From CAKRHR01 sp964423195 (lineage in GTDB: Bacteria; Bacillota; Clostridia; Lachnospirales; Lachnospiraceae), in contig CAYRDY010000020.1 in assembly GCA_964423195.1 (NCBI GenBank), positions 1 to 24,973 on the forward strand: DNA of 24,973 nucleotides. The letters are read 5' to 3'. Below are positions 15,893-21,942 of the stretch, piece by piece. Numbering within the stretch: the stretch's first letter is position 1; every line of letters begins with the position of its first letter. The translations under genes and the position numbers were made by a program. The notes beneath the pieces are model-generated. The model ran no database searches. It was given only the letters and a program-made list of their open reading frames with translations, and was not told where the DNA came from.

Positions 15893-15950
15893 TTCGACAC
15901 CATTTGTCGAAAAATGTCGAAAAATGTCGAAAAATGTCAAAAAATGTCAT
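15893..15950. promoter_or_regulatory. Tandem array of Spo0A-box-like heptamers at a 10-bp period
   Basis: Five consecutive 10-bp units occupy 15901-15950. Exact TGTCGAA heptamers start at 15905, 15915 and 15925, TGTCAAA starts at 15935, and TGTCATA at 15945, each separated by 3 bp. An inverted copy TTCGACA (15893-15899) faces the first, with 5 bp between them. TGTCGAA is the established 0A box, and head-to-tail boxes at 10-bp spacing suit a Spo0A dimer. The end of the array overlaps the stop codon of the HIT gene. Occupancy by Spo0A is inferred. Confidence 0.7.
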
Positions 15951-16357
15951 AGATGAGCGGCTATTTTCCGCGCTATCTCACTCTGTGTCTCTGGATCCGA
16001 TGTGCCGGGCTTCCAGAGGATCGTCTGCCCGTCGTCTGTATATCGTGGAATGACATGCATATGAAAGTGAAAGACAGATTGTCCGGCGACGCTCTCATTG
16101 TTCTGGACAATATTCAGGCCGTCACAATTCAGGGCGCTTTTGGCCGCGCAGGCGATCTTCTTTGCCAGGACAAAACTCTTGGCGGCAGTGTCCTCGTCGA
16201 GGTCAAAAATATTGCGGTAATGCGCTTTCGGCAGGATCAGGGCGTGGCCGGCAGCGGCGGGTGAGAGATCCAAAATCACACGAAAAAGGTCATCTTCATA
16301 GATGGTTGAGGATGGGATCTCGCCGTTGGCAATTTTACAAAAAATACAATCATTCAT
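15947..16357 (-). CDS. HIT family (histidine triad) protein
   Basis: Small nucleotide-binding hydrolase of the HIT/HINT family, which typically acts on AMP-lysine, phosphoramidates or related nucleotides; the physiological substrate is usually unknown. The 136 residues contain the N-terminal CIFC (C4, C7) zinc pair, the GHALILPKAHY strand region and the catalytic triad motif HFHMHV (H97, H99, H101). Length and motifs are typical and complete. The start has AGGAGG about 10 nt upstream on the minus strand. It is the third gene of the TSCPD-murG-HIT set, 36 nt after murG. Its stop codon falls inside the 0A-like array. Confidence 0.95.
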   Translation of the reverse strand: MNDCIFCKIANGEIPSSTIYEDDLFRVILDLSPAAAGHALILPKAHYRNIFDLDEDTAAKSFVLAKKIACAAKSALNCDGLNIVQNNESVAGQSVFHFHMHVIPRYTDDGQTILWKPGTSDPETQSEIARKIAAHL

Positions 16358-16393
16358 GGGTTAGCACCTCCTGTGAATTCTCTGAAAGCCCCG

Positions 16394-17467
16394 TCAAGCG
16401 GCCATACTGGCGGCCTCATCGATCAGGTCGGTGATGATCTCGATGGCGTGATTCATAGGGCTGCGGCTCATAGCGTCGATATATGTCTGTCGGTTATCAT
16501 AGACTTCCCTGATCGCTTGGAGCAGGGATTCATCCGTCACATTTTCCTCCGCCAGGACATAGGAATAGCCCTGTTTTTTAAAAGATTCCGCGTTTAATAT
16601 CTGGTCGCCGCGGCTGGCCTCGGCGGAGAGAGGGATGAGAATGTTCGGTTTTTTCAGCGCCAGGATCTCGCAGATGGCGTTGGCTCCGGCTCTTGAGATC
16701 ATCAGATCCGAGGCGGCGAACAGATCGCTCAGCTCATCCTGGATATATTCAAATTGCGCATATCCCTTTTTCTGATTTAAGGAGTCATCAAGATGTCCCT
16801 TGCCGCATAAATGAATGACCTGGAATGATTCAAGCAGCGTGTCCAGAATGCCACGCACCGACTGATTGACGGCGACCGAGCCGAGGCTTCCGCCGATGAC
16901 CATGATCACAGGTTTTGAAGCATCGAAGCCGCAAAATTTGAGGCCGTTTTCTCTGCTTCCCTCAAACAGTTCCTGACGGATAGGCGAGCCGGAGAGGACG
17001 GCCTTGCCCTCCGGCAGGGCTTTGACTGTCTCAGGGAAATTGCAGCATATCTTGTATGCCGATGGAATACATAACCTGTTGGCCAGTCCGGGGGTCATAT
17101 CCGACTCATGGATGATAGCGGGGACATGACAGTGTTTGGCGGCGATGACCACCGGAACGGACACAAAGCCGCCCTTTGAGAAAATGACATCCGGTCGGAT
17201 TCTTTTGATGATTTTTTTGGCATCGAAAAAACCTTTGATGACCCGGAAAGGGTCTGTGAAATTTTTTAGATCAAAATATCTTCTGAGCTTACCGGAGGAT
17301 ATCTCATCATAGGGCACACCTATGGATTGAATCAGATTTTTTTCAATCCCGTCTTTGGAGCCGATGTAATGAATTTCATAGCCCCTTTCCCTGAGTGTCG
17401 GGAGCAGCGCGATGTTTGGCGTCACATGGCCGGCGGTGCCACCGCCGGTGAGTATGATTTTTTTCAT
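16394..17467 (-). CDS. murG: MurG lipid II-forming GlcNAc transferase
   Basis: Transfers GlcNAc from UDP-GlcNAc to undecaprenyl-PP-MurNAc-pentapeptide (lipid I) at the inner face of the membrane, making lipid II for peptidoglycan. The 357-residue GT-B protein shows the N-terminal glycine-rich loop GGGTAGHV (8-15), VIFSKGGFVSVPVVIAA, the interdomain IMVIGGSLGS region, and the C-terminal UDP-GlcNAc site ISRAGANAICEILALKKPNILIPL. All expected segments are present. GGAGGG at 17475-17480 (minus strand) supports the ATG. It lies outside any dcw cluster, between a TSCPD-domain gene (18 nt upstream) and a HIT gene. Whether the genome holds another murG cannot be seen here. Confidence 0.96.
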   Translation of the reverse strand: MKKIILTGGGTAGHVTPNIALLPTLRERGYEIHYIGSKDGIEKNLIQSIGVPYDEISSGKLRRYFDLKNFTDPFRVIKGFFDAKKIIKRIRPDVIFSKGGFVSVPVVIAAKHCHVPAIIHESDMTPGLANRLCIPSAYKICCNFPETVKALPEGKAVLSGSPIRQELFEGSRENGLKFCGFDASKPVIMVIGGSLGSVAVNQSVRGILDTLLESFQVIHLCGKGHLDDSLNQKKGYAQFEYIQDELSDLFAASDLMISRAGANAICEILALKKPNILIPLSAEASRGDQILNAESFKKQGYSYVLAEENVTDESLLQAIREVYDNRQTYIDAMSRSPMNHAIEIITDLIDEAASMAA

Positions 17468-17485
17468 GATCTGCCCTCCGAAAAA

Positions 17486-17737
17486 TTACATATTCTGAGC
17501 TTTGTATTCCATCAGTCCCTGGGCAAGCTGATCGGGACAGGAAGTGCCGCGGCCGCCGCAGTCGATGCCCTTGAGCGTGTCAATCACCTCATCGACCGAC
17601 CGTCCGGTGACAAGACGTGCGACACCCTGGGTGTTGCCGTCGCATCCGCCGATAAACTGGCAGCTCGTCACAATGCCGTCCTGGACGTCAAAATCCACCG
17701 CGCGCGAGCAGGTGCCCTGATTGATATGTCTGTACAT
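17486..17737 (-). CDS. TSCPD domain protein (TIGR03905-like)
   Basis: Small Cys-rich protein of 83 residues with the signature CGGRGTSCPDQLA near its C-terminus (C60, C67) and further Cys at 10, 26 and 32. The TSCPD domain is also known as a C-terminal module of class II (B12-dependent) ribonucleotide reductases; stand-alone versions have no assigned function, though the Cys pattern suggests a metal or redox role. The start is taken at ATG 17735-17737, where AGAGG (17746-17750, minus strand) is 8 nt upstream. A longer frame to 17998 would run through the promoter and is rejected. First gene of the operon with murG and HIT. Confidence 0.85.
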   Translation of the reverse strand: MYRHINQGTCSRAVDFDVQDGIVTSCQFIGGCDGNTQGVARLVTGRSVDEVIDTLKGIDCGGRGTSCPDQLAQGLMEYKAQNM

Positions 17738-17792
17738 GGAAATAACCTCTTTTCCGCAGCAAAATTGAGTGTATGAACAGGCTGCTTTGAAT

Positions 17793-17821
17793 ATTATAGC
17801 AAAATTAAAGTTTAAATGCAA
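17793..17821 (-). promoter_or_regulatory. Promoter of the TSCPD-murG-HIT operon
   Basis: On the minus strand: TTGCAT (17816-17821), 17-bp spacer, perfect TATAAT (17793-17798) preceded by TGC, giving an extended -10 element. The start would be near 17786, about 49 nt before the TSCPD start codon. Strong match with correct geometry. Confidence 0.75.
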
Positions 17822-17823
17822 CA

Positions 17824-17843
17824 AGTTCAGACTTGTCTGAACT
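17824..17843. promoter_or_regulatory. Operator-like palindrome next to the murG operon promoter
   Basis: AGTTCAGAC / GTCTGAACT, perfect 9-bp arms around TT, immediately upstream (2 bp) of the -35 box. The geometry suits a dimeric transcription factor. I do not recognise the site; it does not match LexA or Spo0A consensus. Confidence 0.6.
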
Positions 17844-17846
17844 ATT

Positions 17847-17874
17847 GTTCTGTATGCGTCGTTCTGTATGCGTC
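17847..17874 (+). repeat. Exact 14-bp tandem duplication
   Basis: GTTCTGTATGCGTC occurs twice without interruption (17847-17860 and 17861-17874), next to the palindrome, in the 378-bp divergent intergenic region 17738-18115. Slippage duplication is the simplest explanation. Confidence 0.85.
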
Positions 17875-17934
17875 CTAAATGAAGGTTAACTGTTTGAAAA
17901 AACAATTGAAATTTTGGAAAAACAGAAAGCATGG

Positions 17935-18034
17935 ATGGACAAATTTCTGAAATAAGGAATGCAAGGGGTGAAACAAATTTTCGAAAAATGTCAGACACGG
18001 CGTGAACAAATTCCCGAAAAATATGGAAAACGCG
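17935..18034 (+). repeat. Three imperfect 33-34-bp direct repeats upstream of the lipoprotein gene
   Basis: Head-to-tail units at 17935-17967, 17968-18001 and 18002-18034 share the core (A/G)ACAAATT(N3)GAAA. The second and third are closest (both continue GAAAAAT(G/A)T). The second unit contains TCGAAAAATGTCA (17981-17993), a 13-mer also found in the kinase-upstream 0A-like array (15927-15939). The third unit carries the -35 box of the candidate promoter. Confidence 0.6.
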
Positions 18035-18052
18035 AAATGAACGTGCTATACT
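18024..18052 (+). promoter_or_regulatory. Candidate extended -10 promoter of the lipoprotein gene
   Basis: TGGAAA (18024-18029; 4 of 6), 17-bp spacer, TATACT (18047-18052; 5 of 6) preceded by TGC (18044-18046), forming an extended -10. It lies about 64 bp before the start codon and diverges from the murG operon promoter. Confidence 0.6.
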
Positions 18053-18115
18053 TAATGGGCCGATGCCGCGGATAAAATACAGACGGGTCGGGAGCGGGAA
18101 ACGGAGTGTTCTTTC

Positions 18116-19531
18116 ATGAAAAAAACGAATGTCATATTTTTTCTGATATTTTTTGTTTTGATCTTGTCGGGCTGCCAGCGGGCGTCACTGCCGGAGGAGA
18201 CCTTGCCGGAGACGGAGACGGCAGAGATTGTGGAGACGGAGCACAGGACGATCACAGAACTTCATGTGGTTACCAGCTTTGCGGGGGATGATACCAACGC
18301 GGAGAATTACCGATCTCTCGTTGACGCGTGGGAGAGGGATACGGGAAATGTTGTCATCGATGATTCAAGCCGGATGAACGGAGAATTCATTGCCAGGGTA
18401 AAGGACGATTTCGCGCGCGGCGAGGAGCCGGATGTCCTGTTCTTTATGACCGGCGCGGAAGCCGATGAGCTGATCGAGGCGGACAAGGTCGTGCCGCTTG
18501 CGGAAATCAGAGCGCGATATCCGCAATATGGGAGCAATATGGATGAGGCAAAACTTCCGCTGGCGATGAACGGCGAAAAGTATGTGCTTCCGGTCAATGG
18601 CGTCTGGGTGGGATTGTATGTCAATCAGGCGGTGCTGGCGGAAGCCGGCGTGGCGATTCCCGGCGAGAATGATACATGGGAACAGTTTCTGCAGGACTGT
18701 GAGGCGATCAAAAATGCGGGCAAATTGCCGGTGGCATTCTCTGCCGACACACCGCACTACTGGCTGGCCTATCTGATCGAGAATTACAGCGGGCACGACC
18801 GGCATCTGGACTTGCCACTGTCCATTGATGACGCGGCGGCTCAGAGTTGGATCAGCGCGCTCTCGGATATAAAGACGCTCTGTGAACTTGGATATTTCCC
18901 GGAAGGATCCGCCGCCGGAGAGACAGAGATGTTCGCCCAGTTTGTCAACGGCGATGCGGCCTTTTTGCTCGACGGCTCATGGCGCATGGCGGACATTGTC
19001 CGCGCCTGCTGTGCGGATCCGGAGGATCTCTCGACACTGTCTGAGGAGAGACTGGAGAATTTTACGGTCACCTATGTGCCCGCGGGCAGGATGCGCAGAG
19101 CGACCGATCTCGTAGGCGGCTGCACGATGGGGTATTATATCACCCGAAAGGCCTGGGCGGATGAGGCAAAGCGGGAGGCGGCGGTCTCGTTTGTGGAGGC
19201 GATGACGACGGATGACACGGTCTTCCGGTTTGCCGGCATCGGGGCGCAGGCGCTCAAAAATCCGCCTTCTGTCGACGTCACGCAGTTTAATTCGCTTCAG
19301 CTGGCGGGATATGACCTGGTCAGGGGCGCCACGAGCTGGACAGCATCTGTTATTGACAATATCCCGGATGCGTGCGGCGAGGCACTGATTTCCGATATTT
19401 CCGGCATGGCCCGCGGCTGGCCGACACCTGAGACGGTGGTTCAAAACTGCATCGCGGTACTGGAGACGCTGAATGCCGAGGCCGAGGAAGAGACGGAGAC
19501 GTCCTCCGCGCAGCTGCCGTATCAGAGATAA
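18116..19531 (+). CDS. ABC-type extracellular solute-binding lipoprotein
   Basis: Lipid-anchored binding protein of the family 1 (sugar-type) periplasmic-binding superfamily. The N-terminus MKKTNVIFFLIFFVLILSGC is a signal peptide with lipobox LSGC (C20). The body carries typical family segments: VTSFAGDD, ALVDAWERDTGN-like helix (SLVDAWERDTGN), EPDVLFFMTGAEADELIEADKV, YVLPVNGVWVGLYVNQAVLAEAGV, TWEQFLQDCEAIKNAGKLPVAF and GDAAFLLDGSWRM. The 471 residues end in an acidic tail. No permease or ATPase gene adjoins it, so it is an orphan binding protein; carbohydrate binding is likely from the family, but the ligand cannot be named. GGAG at 18103-18106 supports the ATG. The upstream DNA is repeat-rich with its own promoter candidate. 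Confidence 0.9.
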   Translation: MKKTNVIFFLIFFVLILSGCQRASLPEETLPETETAEIVETEHRTITELHVVTSFAGDDTNAENYRSLVDAWERDTGNVVIDDSSRMNGEFIARVKDDFARGEEPDVLFFMTGAEADELIEADKVVPLAEIRARYPQYGSNMDEAKLPLAMNGEKYVLPVNGVWVGLYVNQAVLAEAGVAIPGENDTWEQFLQDCEAIKNAGKLPVAFSADTPHYWLAYLIENYSGHDRHLDLPLSIDDAAAQSWISALSDIKTLCELGYFPEGSAAGETEMFAQFVNGDAAFLLDGSWRMADIVRACCADPEDLSTLSEERLENFTVTYVPAGRMRRATDLVGGCTMGYYITRKAWADEAKREAAVSFVEAMTTDDTVFRFAGIGAQALKNPPSVDVTQFNSLQLAGYDLVRGATSWTASVIDNIPDACGEALISDISGMARGWPTPETVVQNCIAVLETLNAEAEEETETSSAQLPYQR

Positions 19532-19622
19532 ATCACAAAGCCGCGGCAGCTACAGCCGAGGTCGCGGCCGAAGCGGAAACAATTGTATTGTTGTTGACAT
19601 ACCACAGGGAGGTATCTTTGAA

Positions 19623-20321
19623 ATGAATTGTACGGGTATCATCGGGGCGATGGAGATAGAGGTGAACGCCCTGAAATCACGCATGAATCTGGAAGCAGTC
19701 GTCGAAAAGGCTTCCATGCATTTTTACAAGGGCACCTATAAAAATAAAAGGGTTGTGATCGTGCGCAGCGGCATTGGCAAGGTGAATGCCGCGGTGTGCA
19801 CACAGATTCTGGCGGACGATTTTGAGGTGGATGCCGTGATCAATACGGGAATTGCCGGCAGTCTCCGCGCGGGGATCAATATCGGCGATATCGTCATCTC
19901 TACCGACGCGCTGCAGCACGACATGGATGCGACCGGTTTCGGCTACGAGAGAGGCGTGATACCGCAGATGGACACCTCGGTTTTTGTCGCCGATGCGCGG
20001 CTGCGAGCGATAGCGAGGGAGGCCTGCGAATGTGTCAATAGGGATATCTGTGTCCATGAGGGCAGAGTCGTCAGCGGCGATCAGTTTGTCTCCGACCAGG
20101 CGTCGAAAAATGAAATCTTCCAGCGCTTTTCGGGCTATTGTACGGAGATGGAGGGGGCGGCCATTGCCCAGACCGCCTATTTAAATCACATTCCGTTTGT
20201 CATCATCCGCGCGATCTCTGACAAGGCGGATGGCAGTGCCTCGGAAGATTACGGCGCGTTTGAGGCGAGCGCTGCCCAGCACAGCGTCAACCTGATTGAT
20301 GAGATGATCGGACGGCTGTGA
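19623..20321 (+). CDS. mtnN: 5'-methylthioadenosine/S-adenosylhomocysteine nucleosidase
   Basis: Cleaves methylthioadenosine and S-adenosylhomocysteine to adenine plus the ribose moiety, in methionine salvage and the activated methyl cycle (the Pfs step toward AI-2). The 232 residues match the usual length, with IIGAMEIEVNAL at the N-terminus (E13 equals catalytic Glu12 of E. coli), VINTGIAGSL, the purine/ribose site TEMEGAAIAQ (E177) and the catalytic Asp in RAISDKAD (D200). ATG 19623 is used; AGGGAGG lies about 10 nt upstream and the protein then starts exactly at the family N-terminus. The frame is open 50 codons further upstream, but that stretch overlaps the preceding gene. Release of adenine may relate to the nucleobase permease downstream, though pgi intervenes. 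Confidence 0.95.
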   Translation: MNCTGIIGAMEIEVNALKSRMNLEAVVEKASMHFYKGTYKNKRVVIVRSGIGKVNAAVCTQILADDFEVDAVINTGIAGSLRAGINIGDIVISTDALQHDMDATGFGYERGVIPQMDTSVFVADARLRAIAREACECVNRDICVHEGRVVSGDQFVSDQASKNEIFQRFSGYCTEMEGAAIAQTAYLNHIPFVIIRAISDKADGSASEDYGAFEASAAQHSVNLIDEMIGRL

Positions 20322-20368
20322 ATAGATGAGATGGACGAGCGTCGGCGCGGCGGCTTGCTGTGAATAGA
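20315..20368 (+). repeat. 12-bp direct repeat flanking the mtnN stop
   Basis: GCTGTGAATAGA occurs at 20315-20326 (containing the mtnN stop codon) and again at 20357-20368, 42 bp apart. The intervening DNA is G-rich and holds no gene. This looks like the footprint of a short duplication or slippage event. Confidence 0.6.
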
Positions 20369-20385
20369 AAAAGTTTCATTTTGCA

Positions 20386-20414
20386 TTGATAAATTTTTGC
20401 TTTTTTGATATGAT
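20386..20414 (+). promoter_or_regulatory. Promoter of pgi
   Basis: TTGATA (20386-20391; 5 of 6), 17-bp spacer, TATGAT (20409-20414; 5 of 6). Transcription would start near 20421 and give a leader of about 137 nt before the pgi ATG. I recognise no riboswitch in that leader. Confidence 0.7.
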
Positions 20415-20557
20415 GATACAAGGATCGCGGGCGCGCATTGTGCCGGCAGTCCAGAGTATCAGGGAGTTTTCCAGAGAAAAGGTATTCCATGGGGGCAGAA
20501 ACCGTCAGATTTTTGTGGGACGCTCTGTCTGTATATGGAGAGAATTGGAGGCGAAAC

Positions 20558-21907
20558 ATGTCAGGTAAAGTGTCATTCGACTATTCAAAAACAGCGCCGT
20601 TTATCAGCGATGAAGAAGTGAAGCTGATGAAAAAACTGGTTTTGGACGCAAAGCAGCAACTCGTTGAGAAGAGCGGCGCGGGGAACGATTTCCTGGGCTG
20701 GATCGATCTTCCGGTCGATTATGATAAGGAAGAATTTGCGAGGATCAAACGGGCGGCGGAGAAGATCAGAAACGACTCGGATGTCCTGCTGGTCATCGGC
20801 ATCGGCGGATCCTATCTCGGCGCAAGGGCTGCGATTGAATTTTTGGGCCATCATTTCTTTAATGTCGTTTCAAAAGATATCCGCAGGGCGCCTGAGATTT
20901 ATTTTGTGGGCAACAATCTGAGCAGCACTTATATCTCCGATCTGATCGATGTCATCGGCGACAGGGATTTTTCAGTGAATATGATCTCCAAATCCGGGAC
21001 AACGACAGAGCCGGCGGTCGCTTTCAGGGTATTCAAGAAACTGCTTGAGAAAAAATATGGCCGTGAGGGCGCCGCAAAGAGAATCTACTGTACGACAGAC
21101 AAAGCCAAGGGGGCGCTCAAAAATCTTGCGAATGAGGAGGGCTATGAAAGTTTCGTGGTACCTGACGATGTCGGCGGGCGCTATTCGGTGCTTACGGCGG
21201 TCGGATTGCTGCCGATCGCGGTCAGCGGCGCGGATATCGACCAGTTGATGGCCGGCGCGGCAACCGCGAGAAAGAGAAGCCTTGAAAATGCCTTTGAGGA
21301 AAATGACGCGCTGCAGTACGCGGCGATCAGAAATATCCTTTTGAGAAAGGGAAAGAGCATAGAGATTACCTGCAGCTATGAGCCTTCTCTGCTCTACATC
21401 GGCGAGTGGTGGAAACAGCTTTTCGGCGAGAGCGAGGGCAAGGATCAGAAGGGAATCTTCCCGGCGAGCGTGACACTGACCGCGGACCTGCACTCGATGG
21501 GCCAGTTTATCCAGGATGGTGCCCGTGTGATGTTTGAGACTGTCCTCAATGTTGAGAAGCCGAAGCGCGAGATCGTCATTGAGGAAGAGCCGGTGGATCT
21601 TGACGGGCTGAATTATCTGACCGGAAAGACTGTCGATTTTATCAATAAGAGCGCGATGAACGGCACGGTTCTGGCGCATACGGACGGCTTGGTCCCAAAT
21701 TTGCGCGTTGATATCCCTGAGCAAAATGCGTTCTATCTGGGCGAACTTTTCTATTTTTATGAGTTTGCCTGCGGCGTGAGCGGCTATGTCCTGGGCGTGA
21801 ATCCGTTCAATCAGCCGGGGGTTGAGAGCTACAAGAAAAATATGTTTGCCCTGCTTGGGCGTCCGGGCTATGAAGCGATGACGGAAGCGCTTTTGAAGCG
21901 CCTGTAA
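20558..21907 (+). CDS. pgi: Glucose-6-phosphate isomerase
   Basis: Interconverts glucose 6-phosphate and fructose 6-phosphate in glycolysis and gluconeogenesis. The 449 residues match the short bacterial form. Motifs: LVIGIGGSYLGARAAIEFL, the phosphate-binding SKSGTTTEPAVAFRVFKKLL, EWWKQLFGESEGKDQKGIFP, LHSMGQFIQDG and the C-terminal NPFNQPGVESYKK with the catalytic Lys. The start MSGKVSFDYS is chosen because GGAGG (20547-20551) is 6 nt upstream. The frame stays open further up, with an ATG at 20489 behind AAAAGG that would add 23 residues; this is less likely but not excluded. The permease gene follows after about 35 nt with no terminator between them. Confidence 0.96.
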   Translation: MSGKVSFDYSKTAPFISDEEVKLMKKLVLDAKQQLVEKSGAGNDFLGWIDLPVDYDKEEFARIKRAAEKIRNDSDVLLVIGIGGSYLGARAAIEFLGHHFFNVVSKDIRRAPEIYFVGNNLSSTYISDLIDVIGDRDFSVNMISKSGTTTEPAVAFRVFKKLLEKKYGREGAAKRIYCTTDKAKGALKNLANEEGYESFVVPDDVGGRYSVLTAVGLLPIAVSGADIDQLMAGAATARKRSLENAFEENDALQYAAIRNILLRKGKSIEITCSYEPSLLYIGEWWKQLFGESEGKDQKGIFPASVTLTADLHSMGQFIQDGARVMFETVLNVEKPKREIVIEEEPVDLDGLNYLTGKTVDFINKSAMNGTVLAHTDGLVPNLRVDIPEQNAFYLGELFYFYEFACGVSGYVLGVNPFNQPGVESYKKNMFALLGRPGYEAMTEALLKRL

Positions 21908-21942
21908 GTTTATAGGGTTTTGTTTGAAAATTGGAGGAAATG

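Noticed and set aside
15901..15950. The 10-bp array read as a CRISPR array or a simple microsatellite.
   Set aside because: Units are far too short for CRISPR. The heptamer matches a known regulator site and an inverted copy lies beside it, so plain slippage is less satisfying, though slippage may have created the copies.
17486..17998. A longer start (170 codons) for the TSCPD-domain gene.
   Set aside because: The extension runs through a strong extended -10 promoter, a palindrome and a tandem repeat; ATG 17737 has a proper ribosome binding site and gives the family length.
19592..19600. TTGACA just before mtnN as a promoter -35 box.
   Set aside because: A -10 at normal spacing would fall on the mtnN start codon region, and no TATAAT-like sequence is there.
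19532..19620. Open frame rich in Ala/Glu codons after the lipoprotein stop, possibly a frameshifted continuation.
   Set aside because: It lies in another frame with no homology to judge by; the annotated lipoprotein end (acidic tail, then stop) is plausible on its own.
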